The notes beneath the pieces are model-generated. The model ran no database searches. It had not been told where the DNA came from and saw only the letters and a program-made list of their open reading frames with translations. Positions 24,097-34,689 of a DNA stretch of 64,000 nucleotides are shown one piece after another. Made by a program: the position numbers and the translations under genes. The DNA is from Arcuatula senhousia. Its lineage: Eukaryota; Mollusca; Bivalvia; Mytilida; Mytilidae. The DNA is taken from positions 26,937,275 to 27,001,274 of the forward strand of contig OZ020308.1 in NCBI GenBank assembly GCA_963971305.1, read 5' to 3'. Within the stretch, counting starts at the first letter, position 1; each line of letters starts with the position of its first letter.

Positions 24097-25361
24097 ATAA
24101 ACAGTCCGCCAAAAGTTAAGCACCACTCATTTTAAAATGGCACCCTCTTTTTATATTTTATTGAAATATTCTGATCTTTTGCACACAAGATCCTTTGGGT
24201 ATTAGAACAATTTGCATCCTACAAAACTTGAAAATGAAGAAAGATTTTCAGAATATTGGTACATAGTATTGTTTGAATTTACCCGATCCTGAATTCAAGT
24301 TTCGGATATCAATAGAAGAAGCAGAGAATGAAAGCAAAACTTTTTTTCAAAGAACCTTTCACATGACAATTCCTTGATTTGTTGCGTTGTCAATCACATC
24401 AAACGACAAAAATGAGTTTTTAATGGGTTTTGCAGGTTTTTGGTGCCTGCTTAAAAATGTCTGCTTTTTCCTGACTTTCTGACCATGTTTTTTTACAAAT
24501 GCTAATTTTTCTTGTTAAACCACATGGAAATAAAAACTTTTACTTTTGATGATGATTAAATAAGGTTGTTTAAAAAGGTTTATCAAAGATTTGAGGCAAA
24601 CAATCTTTTATAATGGTTTTTCAGAAAAGTCTTTTTTTCGTAAAACTCAAAAAATGAGGTAAAACCGTTTCCAGAAAGACATTTCTGTCATACAAATTGT
24701 GTGATCATAACACTTGTTAAGTAACAGTTTTGTGTGGAGAAGTATTAACATGTTGGTGAACTTTCACAGAGATGAAAGGATATTTTCTTTCAAAAATTGG
24801 ATTTTCCAGAAAATGAGACTTTAGAAAAGAGATGTTTTGGACATAGAACAAACGACATTGCTTGCACAAATTAATACGACATTAAATTTTAAAGTTTCTG
24901 ACGCGAAAAGTGTCCATACCAATTTCATTTTCTAAGGGCAGCATCCTTTTTTTCAGTTTGTGGCCTAAAATTTAACCAGAAAAGATTTATCCCCCTTTTC
25001 AACAATTTGTGCTGGGTTTTGTTTGATCATTTTAATGAATATGTTTTAACAATATGTTTTACTGTAAGACATCAAGCCAACATAAAGAACACACAACTAA
25101 AACTGGACAACATTTGAATTTCTCGTCAAAGTTTTTCTAAGAAACATTTAAGACGTTAAATCATTTTGTTTGAAGTGACTTTTCACTTAAGATTTCTATC
25201 ACTGGCGAATACCCTTTGATGTAACATAACTTCGAAATGTGTGTTTTAGGAATACAAATTTAAAATATAGCATATCATTAAATAGCGTTTGCATTTTAAC
25301 TTTGAAATTGTACTTATAAAAATATATAGGGTGGTGCTTAACTTAAGGCGGAGTGTATATA
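24097..25361. mobile_element. Non-autonomous inverted-repeat element, TIR ...GTCCGCCAAAAGTTAAGC
   Basis: Left end TATAAACAGTCCGCC then AAAAGTTAAGCACCAC (24097-24126); right end GTGGTGCTTAACTTAAGGCG then GAGTGTATA (to about 25361). The ends are imperfect inverted repeats of about 30 bp. The 1.26-kb interior has no ORF of useful length. A second copy begins at 60603 with the same TTATAAAC(G)GTCCGCC end, which helps to define the left boundary. The TIR style suggests a Tc1/mariner-type element but the TA duplication is not clean. Confidence 0.7.
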
Positions 25362-25871
25362 CAATGTAAGTATTTTAAAATTCTAATGACTGTATAATAA
25401 GATGAAACAGAAGGTAACATTGTCACTTGTCAATATAGTTTGTAATAAGCTATGACACAAGAAATGAGTGTTCTTTATTCTATTGTACAATTATGTAGTT
25501 TCAAGGTAATTAACTTATTTATGGCTATGTCTAGTTTATCTTGATTTTTGTAGTGATGTATATATAACTTGTTGTTCAACGAAATTAACATTATTATAAA
25601 AAAAAATCGTTATAATGCTCTGTCGCGGTGCATTTTTAGATATTATGCTAGTTATATCTTTAAAGTTCATCATTGTTACCTTGAAAACGGTTTCATTACA
25701 ACCAAGATAAAAACTTAAAGAAGAAATGATTTGATTGAGATTTAAGCACAATTAAGTACAAATTTCAAATAACTTGCTTTTTTGACAAATTTAATCAGCT
25801 AGATGGACACACGTAAGTATTATTCTAGACAACTTTTTTTAGAAGTCGTATGAAAGGGTTTCCCCATTTAC
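25362..25871. other. Intergenic, nothing recognised
   Basis: AT-rich, no inverted repeats or conserved coding motif seen. A 71-codon minus-strand ORF (25536-25751) has no recognisable feature. Confidence 0.5.
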
Positions 25872-26625
25872 CTAACACAAGTGATTTTCCTTTTCGTTTT
25901 TCGTTTTTCGTTTTTCAAGTTTTTTTTTCAAAATTTTTTTTTTCGATTTTTTTTTTAGATTTTGAATAGGAAAATGACCCATTTTCCTTCCCGTTTTTCA
26001 TTTTCCTTTTCGATTTTGAATAGGAAAATGACTCATTTTTGTTTTCGTTATTCATTTTCCTTTTCGTTTTTCATTTTTCTGTTCAATTTTGAATAGGAAA
26101 ATGGCCCATTTTCCTTTTCGTTATTCATTTTCCTTTTCAATTTTTTTTTCAAAATTTTTTTTTCGATTTTTTTTTTTTTTAGATTTTGTATAGGAAATAA
26201 CCCATTTTCCTTTTCGTTTTTCCTTTTCCTTTTCGGCTTTGAATAGGAAAATGATTCATTTTCCTTTTTGTTATTCATTTTCCGTTTCGCTTTTCATTTT
26301 CCTTTTCGATTTTGAATAGGAAAATGGCCCATTTTCCTTTTCGTTATTCATTTTCCTTTTAAAACTTTTTTTTCAAATTTTTTTTTTCGATTTTTTTTTT
26401 TTAGATTTTGTATAGGAAAATGACCCATTTTCCTTTTCGTTTTTCCTTTTCCTTTTCGATTTTGAATAGGAAAATGACTCATTTTTTTTCGTTATTCATT
26501 TTCCTTTTAGCTTTTCATTTTCCTTTTCGATTTTGAATAGGAAATGACCCATTTTCCTTTTTGTTTTTCCTTTTCCTTTTCGATTTTGATTAGGAAAATG
26601 ACTCATTTTCATTTTCGTTAATCGA
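25872..26625. repeat. Minisatellite of palindromic AGGAAAATG...CATTTTCCT units
   Basis: About ten imperfect units of 55-70 bp built from TTTTCCTTTTCGTTTTTC-like text and GATTTTGAATAGGAAAATG. Each unit contains the short palindrome AGGAAAATGACCCATTTTCC (variants GGC, ACT in the centre). A longer beat of about 220 bp is set by TTTTTTTCGATTTTTT tracts near 25935, 26160 and 26380. The K/E/N-rich minus-strand ORF at 26048-26278 is translation of this repeat and is not a gene. Confidence 0.8.
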
Positions 26626-26655
26626 TGCAATTCGGAGTATACGAAAGTTGAAAAT

Positions 26656-26885
26656 TCCTATAATCTGTTGTATCTTTTATCTCAAGCTCCTGAGGATATA
26701 TGAGATGTAGACAGTCATGCACCAAATCGAGAATTGTTCAGTGAAAGGACATCATCATTATAACGGAAAATTAGGTTAAAAGAGGGAGTAAGTCTACTAT
26801 CTTTTTTGTCTAGATTCAGATTGTAAGAAGTCGGCTTCATATGAATGAAGAAACAAATCAGCTAGCAAAGGTGCACAATAAGTGG
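26656..26885 (-). pseudogene. Penelope-like element RT fragment, YxDD box retained
   Basis: On the minus strand this matches the palm region of the longer element at 34690-37402 (equivalent to about 35365-35570), including text for the catalytic box. Here it reads Y-N-D-D-V-L-S (codons around 26751-26762), whereas the long copy has Y-I-D-H. It is truncated at both ends and lies beside the minisatellite. At 230 bp it has no function of its own. Confidence 0.8.
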
Positions 26886-27006
26886 GAGTAAATATAACAA
26901 ACTAATTACACCCTGTCCAATGTTTAGCTTAAAAATGAACCTTGTGTTGTCGAGAACACCACTTTTTAATTAAGAGTTTAACTTTTTCTTTTATAAAAGT
27001 TTATTA

Positions 27007-29114
27007 GTCCCCTACCGGCGAAAGCCGAAGGGGGCTATAAGTTTGCACTATGTCCGTCTGTCACGCCTCAGTTTTCCGCACTTTTTTTTAACACTTATAG
27101 ATAATAAACTGATGTTTGGTATGTGAGTTTATCGTTATGCGTTACAGTTCAAGTTTGAGTTTCGTGCCAGTCCACATATTTTTATGGGAGTTATGGCCAT
27201 TTGAACTTTGAAAATTCACTAAAATTTCAGTTTTCCACACTTTTTTCTAAACGCTTATAGATAATGAACTGATTTTTGGTATGTGAGTTTACCATGATAA
27301 GTTACAGATCAAGTATGACTTTCGTGCCGGTCCACAAATTTTTATGGGAGTTATGGCCCTTTAAACTTTGAAAATTCACAAAAATATTAGTTTTCCGCAC
27401 TTTTTTTCTAAACACTTTTAGATAATGAATTGATTTTTGTTAAGATAAGATAAAGATAAATTTATTTGTACTAACACATTTCAATAAATGGTTATGACAC
27501 AACTAAAGAACTAATAACATAAAATACAAAGAAACAATATGACTTAATAAATGAAAATGGATGGGTATATAATTGTTGAAACCTGGGGTGGCAGTGACTA
27601 AAATGTGTAATGTACATGTACAACAATTTGTAAATGAGAAGGGGGTTATCTACATGTATTACTTATATAGTTAACTTACATTGTATTTATCTAGCATTTG
27701 TTGATAAATTCAATAATTGACTTGAGCACTACTAAAGAACCACTATTTAATATAACACAGAGTTTGTTTTCTGTTAAATAATTAAAATTTTTAAGTTCAC
27801 ATTTTAATTTATTGTTCAACTCTTGCCTGTATATGTTGTATTTGGGACACTTGATGAAAAAAATGTAATTCATCTTCAACTTGCCCACTTTCACATTTAG
27901 TGCACAGTCTTGCACTTTGGGGGATATTTTTATAACGCCCTTTCTCAATTTCAAGAGAATGAGCACTTATTCGATATTTACAAATTGTGGACCTATCCGT
28001 TTTGAATTTACAGATATCTACATAGTAAGGCCTTTGATTTGACTTTTGAATGCTTCTGTAGAAGGACAATTTATTACTTTCAATTAAGGTGCTATGTTGA
28101 TTTTAAATGACTGGTCATTAAGCCTTTGTTTTATGCATGATATATTTCTTTTAAGATTGTTGGTATTATCAATCAAGAAGCCAAAACCTAGTTCTCTGAT
28201 CCAAGTTTTAAAGGTTAAAATCCATTTGTTAGATTGTGGTAGGTTTATATATATTTTATTTACTAAAGTATTAGTTGAACTAGAAATATGATCCAAAAAT
28301 TTGATTGAAAGAAGTTTGATTTATTTTTAAGGGGATTTCTGTTTAATTCAGATAAACAAGTCACGTTTGATGCTTTGCTATGTACTCCTAAAATTTTTTT
28401 TATAAATTTTAAATGTAAGTGTTCAAAAGGTTCAGTATCTTTAAGATTACTGTGGGCTCCCCATATCTCACATCCGTATAATATGATTGGACTTATTAAT
28501 GTATTAAAGAGTTTTTCTAACAATTTGCATGGGTTGTCTAATCCTAGTGTTTTCTTTATTTTGAACCATGCTTTACGGCCTTTCTCCATTAGGAGCTTGG
28601 CGGAGATATTAATATTACCAGTGTATTTTAGTGTTATACCGAGGTAACAATAAGACTTAACAGTTTCAATTACAGTATCATTGATTTTAAAGCTATTTAA
28701 ATAAGTTTTGCCATTAGAATTAAAAATGATAACTGGTATGTGATTTTACCTTGATGAGGTAAAGATTAAGTTTGAGGTTCGTGCCGGTCAACAAATTTTT
28801 ATGGGAGTTATGGCCCTTTGAAGTTTGAAAATTCACCAAAATATCAGTTTTCCGCACTTTTTTAAACGCTTATATATAATGAACTGATTTTAGGTATGTG
28901 AGTGTACAATGATGAGTTACAGATCAAGTTTGAGTTACGTGCCGATCCACAAATCTTAATGGGAGTTTTGGCCCTTTGAAGTTTGATAATCCATTGCAAT
29001 TATATTTTCTACACTTTGTTATTGTTCCTTGTAGATAATAAATTGATCAAGTTTAGGTATTCATTTGTTTGACAAATTGTTACCAGTGACTGAAATATGA
29101 GGCCGGTAGGGGAC
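27007..29114. mobile_element. TA-flanked inverted-repeat element with internal 160-bp tandem repeats
   Basis: GTCCCCTACCGGC (27007) and GCCGGTAGGGGAC (to 29114) are inverted ends, each next to TA. Between them a segment of about 160 bp recurs at least four times. Each repeat has CAGTTTTCC(G/A)CAC, TAGATAATGAA(C/T)TGAT, GGTATGTGAGT, CGTGCCGGTCCACAAA and TTTTTATGGGAGTTATGG (starts near 27069, 27228, 27389, 28848). A LINE 3' end (27440-28734) is inserted into the third repeat. I recognise the GGGGACTATGTATTG-type end text as widespread in bivalves. No transposase is seen. Confidence 0.75.
27440..28734 (-). pseudogene. 5'-truncated LINE (APE-type non-LTR retrotransposon), RT C-terminal part and 3' end
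   Basis: Minus-strand reading begins at about 28732 in open frame just after the RT palm. It runs through a thumb region with ISPIILYGCEIWG (28263-28589), then a C-terminal segment with ICKYRISAHSLEIEKGRY and a cysteine/histidine cluster C-x2-C ... ED-ELHF-F (27809-28069). The reading frame changes at about 27960 and 28300, so it is broken. The 3' end on this strand carries a TTTATCTTTATCTTATC-like repeat tail near 27440-27465, as in LINEs ending in short tandem repeats. The 5' truncation is typical of target-primed insertion. The host is the tandem-repeat element at 27007-29114. Confidence 0.8.
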
Positions 29115-29856
29115 TATGTATTGTTTTGCAATACTCTCAGAATGCTTGGTTTTTTTTCTAATTTTCGGGATGATAAAAATAAAACGTAAATAGCTCATTC
29201 GGTAACGAAAAATATGCACAAAACTATTGCCACACATGCTCGAAGTTTAAATTAGATATAAACAAGTTATACTTGTTTAACCATTACATACACAGGTACA
29301 CTGGAAGTTGACGAGGTCTAAAACTTTCAAACTACCTCGAATCTTGCTAAATATTGTCATGCTATATATATATATATATTATAATGATGTCATCAGAATG
29401 ACAATACAATAAATTTACAGGTTAACATGGTAAAATGTAAGTGTTTTAACTGTTGCACTCTAAGTTGATCGAGTGTTGTCTGTTACACGTAATATAGATA
29501 GAGAGGTTGGTTAAGCTTAACAAATATATAGAACGACATAGTAGTGCGTTTATTAAAAGAAGTAGAATGGTATATAACAAGTATGTTTCAAGTCTACAAG
29601 AAGCTCAGTATACTTGCTATGGCTAAACTTCGAATTTTATATATCAAGTCTATTTTCCAGCCTATGGTAAGCTTAAACTACACATAGAGCTGTTGTTAAA
29701 AAAATAACATGTTCCTTGTGCGTCAAACACTGATGCAGATGTAATCATAGGACCGTTTGAAGTAAGATAGATTGTCCGACTTAAAATATTCCCCTCTTTT
29801 CAGTGTCCAAATCCTACTTGATTATCATTTCATGTTAATTCTAATCAACACACTTG
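29115..29856. other. Intergenic with a (TA)n microsatellite
   Basis: A pure TA run at about 29362-29378. No ORF of note, no inverted repeats found. Confidence 0.55.
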
Positions 29857-30240
29857 TTTTTTGCTCACCTGGACATACAAGCTATGCTATCACTATTCGT
29901 CTGCCTTCTATTTACACAATTCCAATAATCTTCTCCTCTGAAACCTCTTAACCAATTAGGAAATGTATGATGTATGACGTTGGCAACAAACGGTCCCATT
30001 TTATGGTAATTGATAAATTACATGTACTAAACTAGAACATAGGAAGGATAAAATCACTGAAACTGGATTGTAACTCAGCGACTATGACAAGGAAAAATTA
30101 AACGTCCCTTTTAAAAGATTCTATAGATAATATAACAAGTACTAAAATAAAACAAAGTGAGGGTACAATCATTTAAACTGGCTTGTAACTCAGCGACTAT
30201 GACACTCGGGAGGGGGAACTTATATACTTCGTGGAAAGGG
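29857..30240. repeat. Degenerate bivalve dispersed repeat (TTTGCTCACCTGG-type)
   Basis: Begins TTTTGCTCACCTGG and continues GCTATGCTATCACTATTCGTCTGCC. This is a decayed form of a string I know as very common in bivalve genomes (GCTCACCTGG...). It includes a partial duplication: CACTGAAACTGGATTGTAAC / CATTTAAACTGGCTTGTAAC, each followed by TCAGCGACTATGACA, about 115 bp apart. Non-coding. Confidence 0.45.
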
Positions 30241-31034
30241 AGGTGCCGCTGAGATTTTGAAACCCAGACCCTTTTCATATATTTGGAATTTCAATATTAT
30301 ATACCTTATGATATAATATAACTGGAAAAAGCACCCTTATCCATTAATTGATGCCGAGAACTGAAGATAAAGATTGATATAATTTATTTAATTATTCTGA
30401 AGCTATTCAAAGATTGTTTGTCAATTAACACACACTTTTATGCGTGTAGGAATACATCTATATTAGAAAAAATAAAGAATTGCCAAGTCAGGCTTGTCAT
30501 ATGAGTCGCCCGCAAATGATCCCTTATAGGGGTTTAAGGTAGAAATAGCGTTTTAAATGTTCTTGAACTTTAAAATGAAAACTATTAAAGAATAAAAAAA
30601 AAAGATGTTGGAGATATAAAATTTCAGCGCATTAAGCTCTAATAAAGTCTTCATTGGGTCGTTGTCAGATAATCCCTTCTAATAATACCGTTATGGCTTA
30701 GGGGACAAGTAAGCGATTCATGCAGGCACCTGAGATCCTCTTGTAATGTTCATCTCCCTGATACTTTTCCTCAATGGTTACGGTTCGTACATTAATGGCT
30801 ACCTCGGGTCTTCAGCACCCCTCCATAATAGAAGATAATGCGAAATGGAATCGTGTACATAACACACCCTGCATAAAAAAGCGGATATAAAAAAACTAAT
30901 CACAATAAAACAACAGCCACCAGCCTTTAACAAAACCAGCCTGAGGTCAAAATAAAATACATACAATTCAAATTCAGTCATGAAATTCTCAGATAAAAAC
31001 ATAACATATAAACGACAAGTATACGCCAAAACTT
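30241..31034. other. Intergenic, nothing recognised
   Basis: No retroelement motif, inverted repeat or plausible exon was found. The small ORF at 30799-31029 has no recognisable feature. Confidence 0.45.
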
Positions 31035-31240
31035 TGCCAAGGATTCATGGCTTAGGATAGACAGAAAGTAAAACTAGTTTATGGCCCTACCCTTCCCACT
31101 ATTAATAATCCTTAACAAAGCACAAAATCAGCATACAATCATAATCAGTTCAATAAACGTTAACATTAAATCAACGAGAACAATAGACCACGCAGCTCAT
31201 TGTATAGCCTTTCCTCGAAGACACACTTCTTCCATCCTCT
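31035..31240. repeat. Dispersed repeat arm shared with the fold-back element at 58.4-59.2 kb
   Basis: GATTCATGGCTTAGGATAG, then AAACTAGTTT, then CCTTAACAAAGCACAAA and further matching text parallels 59098-59260 (GATTCCTGGCTTAGGACAGG, AAACTAGTTT, AATAACAAAGCACAAAC). A small ORF (31081-31398) crosses it but has no domain and is not called. Confidence 0.5.
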
Positions 31241-31868
31241 ATGTAACAGAAAAACGGACCGCTAAGTCCGAGACGCTTTGTGAACACAATCGAAAGTCGC
31301 AGTTGTCTTATACTAATTTTAAGGGAACTGACAACCTCTTAATGAAAATGCTTGTTCTTCATCTACACATAAGCTCATTGTGTATTCCTTATTTTTGAAT
31401 CGAAAATCATATTTCTAAGCAAGTTAAATCTTTAATTAGAACAATTGTCAAAGCAATGTTTTAAATAGTGGATAAAAGCAGAAAACACGACCTTATTTGA
31501 AAAACAACATAGAAAATGCAATGTTTACCCTTAAGACACCCCTTTCAAGTCCAACAAAAAAAAAGACTGGACCAAATTTAAAAAGAATAGTACTGCAATA
31601 TAGCTTTATCAACAGGCCCCCAAACTGTGCAACTAAATTATAAATAATCATTTCATAATGATGTTTTTCTTACCTTGCAAAATTTGAGGCGTCCTAATTT
31701 ATGCCATTTGCGACCACCTCACGATCAATTGTAAATTGAACATTAGGTAGGGTGAATAAACTAAAAACCATTTTGAATACAATTTAGGACATATAAATGG
31801 TGTTGTCAAAATAAGATGTTTTTGAAAATTGGTGCACGGGCCTTGCGTTTCACCTTCTCATGTGTTAT
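31241..31868. other. Intergenic, nothing recognised
   Basis: AT-rich, no gene or repeat structure found before the PLE fragment begins at 31869. Confidence 0.45.
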
Positions 31869-32480
31869 TTAGTTCCCTATTGTTTGCTGAAAAAAAACGT
31901 CCACCAAACTGAACAAATATGGTGTCTATAAGAAAATTGAGCATGTCGATTATTTTGGCATTCTGTATATTTGTTTTTTTTTTCTTAGACTCATTGATGA
32001 CAAAGAAGCAGAGGTACCAATGGGGTATCCGAATATCAAAAGTCCGAAAGGGCAGAGACAAAACCAGTAAACACCAACAGGAACGGGACAAAAACAGACA
32101 ACATGTAAAACATGGAAACACAAAATAACTGAAAATCAATCAACAACGCGAACTCCAGTCGAAACAAGAGTGAACTCAGGTGCTCCGGAAGAGTAAGCAG
32201 TTCCTGATTGCTATAGCACACCCGTCGCGTTGCCAATCGTCCATTCAGCGTGTCAAATCCGGTAAAGGTAAAGGAAGACAAAACAACACTCTATGACAAA
32301 CCAACATCTGCACTCATCTGAGAGATCGAAATCCCATATTTTTCTATAGTAAGTCAAAGGTAATCGACTACTAGATACATGTAATATACCTGCGGTTTTT
32401 TTTGGGAATATACTGCGTTTAATCAGTTGTGCCAATCGTGATTTCAGTTCTTCATGTGGAATAGAAGTTTATCTTTACAT
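31869..32480 (-). pseudogene. Rearranged Penelope-like element fragment: RT pieces split by the element's own 3' tail
   Basis: 31869-32003 matches the RT segment of the long PLE that encodes FLID.IFVQFGGR (compare 35588-35715). At about 32007 it switches to the 3' tail of the same family (AAGCAGAGGTACCAATGGGG, compare 34709 onward) and follows it for about 330 bp. At about 32345 it switches back to RT text matching 35712 onward. So tail sequence sits inside the RT region. PLEs commonly carry partial tandem copies (pseudo-LTRs), and a tail-to-body junction like this fits such an arrangement or a later insertion. Many stops; not functional. Confidence 0.75.
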
Positions 32481-32929
32481 TTAAAGTAGAATTTAGTAGC
32501 CATGTCTGATAGAATAATGTTAAAAACAAATAAAGAAATATGATCGAGGTGTTTATGTTAAAAACAATTGTTTAAAAACGGCGAAAAAGTTTTTTTTTTT
32601 CATTTGAAATCTCAAATTTCTTTGATTTTCATTGATAATAAGGTCCATCGAAATATAAATTACTCAACCTGTTTAATAACTGTAAACGGTATTGAAATAC
32701 CAGTATTGGCTAGAATAAAAGTTTTATTGTTTGATGTCAAAAAGGGTTTTTCACGTTATATTAATCTTTTGTTTTTTATAACTTAAATAAATTTAAAATA
32801 AGATAGGTTGTTATACCTTTCGTGTAATATAAAAAGTTTAAGACAGTCAGGTATTTTTTTTAAAACCTGATTTAAAAAAAAAATCTAACAGATTTGTTCA
32901 ATATTAAACATTAGCTTATCAAAATTAAC
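32481..32929. other. Intergenic, nothing recognised
   Basis: AT-rich with homopolymer runs. The ORF at 32568-32786 has no recognisable feature. Confidence 0.45.
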
Positions 32930-33700
32930 CGTTTATACCCGCCTTTTGATATTCTCGGTGCTGGTTTTGGCTTCTATTTAGAATGTTTTGGTTTTGAGTA
33001 CTTTTCGTTTTCAACAGTTTTAGAAATTTACCTTCCAATGATTTGATATTTTTGTCGCTGAAATTTCTGAAATTGTATAAAACACCAGGTTTCTTTCCTT
33101 GTAATGCACACGGTCGTTATCTTCGGGCCTGGTTTTGCGTCCTTGTTCGAACGTTTTGGTTTTGAGTACTTTTCGTTTTCAACAGTTATGGAAATTTACC
33201 TTCAAATGATTTGATTTAAATGGTATTGACGAGAGGTTACTCTTTGAAATATCGATATATAGCATATCCAAATTAACCGTTTATATCCGCGTTTTGGTAT
33301 TTGTAATTTTGAAACCACTGGCCGATAACGCTGGTGGACCAGAGGTCCCCGAGGGTTATCACAAGCTTTGTCGTCAGACTTGTCTGACACGATTAACCAT
33401 AAAATTTCTTATATTTTTGTCCCTGATATTTCCAATTTTTAAATTCAAAATTGTTCAAAACACCAGGTTTCTTTCCTTGAAATGCACACGGTCTATATTC
33501 TCGGTGCTGGATTTGGCTTCCTTGTTCGGACGTTTTGGTTTTGAGTACTTTTCGTTGTCAACCGTTTTTGGAAATTTACCTGCCAATGTTTTGATTTAAA
33601 TGCTACTGATGAGAGGTTACACTTTGAAATACCAACATATAGCATATCCAAATTAATCGTTTATACCCGCATTTTGGTTATTTGTACGTTGGGAGTACTT
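32930..33700 (+). repeat. Imperfect local repeats, unit with TTTTGGTTTTGAGTACTTTT
   Basis: GTTTTGGTTTTGAGTACTTT plus CGTTTTCAACAGTTTTAG and AAATTTACCTTCCAATGATT occurs near 32984, 33159 and 33532. ATATAGCATATCCAAATTAA followed by CGTTTATACCCGC-like text occurs near 32920, 33258 and 33640, and CACCAGGTTTCTTTCCTTG at 33085 and 33462. The pattern is two or three copies of a segment of about 370 bp with an internal 175-bp deletion. No gene found. Confidence 0.65.
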
Positions 33701-34494
33701 TCAGGCTATATCATAGAACGTAGGGTCTTAATTTTAAGCCTATGGTTTCGTAAATTTATCACATAATATTTTTATTTCATAATAAGACATCCTATTTTAC
33801 ATTTTTAAACGCATGTTGGTTTTTATATAAACATTAAAAAAAATAGTTTTATCGTTTAATTGTACTCATGGGCGTCTACATGGTTTCGGAAATTGTTTAT
33901 GTTTATTGGAGTCAAAAGTAGGGACCTTCTTTATTACAGAACCATGCATGTTCGACCAATCCGATTCATGATTTTGCAGAACCATTTATCAAAAACCAAG
34001 GATGACCAATGAAAGTGGAGTTTTTTTTAAGTTGTTTCATTTTAGATTGAAATGAATCTTGTATGTTGAACACGTCCTATACACACGTGGTAAAGGTCAA
34101 AGGGTATAACGATCGCCAGCAAGTGGTAACAAGAAATAAATAGGTGTTTTCCCAGACTCACTACCTTGGTAGTAAGAGTTTGGGTTCGAGACTACACGAG
34201 ACCCATAATATTATTCTTTAAAGAATGTTCTTCTCCGTTTGGAATTTCGGAAGTTTTTGAAAAATCCTGCACATGCCCACAAAATAGCGGGAAAACCTAT
34301 CACATCGTCCCCAATTTTCTCGCCTAATCTGGAATGGATTAATTATGTTATCTTCGCGAGCTTTTAGAGCAATGCCATCTCATACCACTGTACTATTGGA
34401 ATACATTTGTTTCATTTAATTATTCTTTTATGTTTTTGTTATATGATTTCTATATGCTACAATGTATGTCTTAAATTGGCCTTTTAATTTACCG
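33701..34494. other. Intergenic; possible decayed tRNA-like SINE
   Basis: CAGCAAGTGGTAAC (about 34117) resembles an A box and GGGTTCGAGACTACA (about 34189) a B box. They are too far apart for a plain tRNA and the cloverleaf cannot be drawn, so at most this is a SINE remnant. Nothing else recognised. Confidence 0.2.
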
Positions 34495-34600
34495 GTCCTC
34501 AAGATCGCAATAATGGAAGAGGGAGGTTTGGCGCGCCATAAAACCTGGTTTAACCCACCATTGCATTTGAAATGCCTGTAACAAGTCAGGACCACTGTAA
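34495..34600 (-). repeat. Dispersed repeat end, inverted match to 40630-40712
   Basis: CTCCCTC, GGCGC(GC)CATAAAACCTGG and TTTAACCCACCATTGCATTT read on the plus strand here are the reverse complement of text at 40630-40712. The GGTTAAAC..GTTTTATGGCGC core is also shared loosely with 31060-31100 and 59140-59165. Orientation suggests related element ends flanking the 34.5-40.7 kb block. Confidence 0.6.
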
Positions 34601-34689
34601 ACTACAACTATTCCGGTGTGTCTTCCGTGGTTTGTCTTTCCTCTTGGACATTGAGATTGATCATCCGAGTTCGGTAATTTTGTTATTAC

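Noticed and set aside
26048..26278. Lysine/glutamate-rich 76-aa protein
   Set aside because: It is the translation of the TTTTCCTTTTCG minisatellite and shows the same period as the DNA.
30799..31398. Host gene exons at 30.8-31.4 kb
   Set aside because: Two short ORFs on opposite strands without domain or splice context; part of the region is a dispersed repeat also found near 59.1 kb.
34105..34230. tRNA gene
   Set aside because: A-box- and B-box-like strings exist, but spacing is too long and no cloverleaf or acceptor stem can be drawn.
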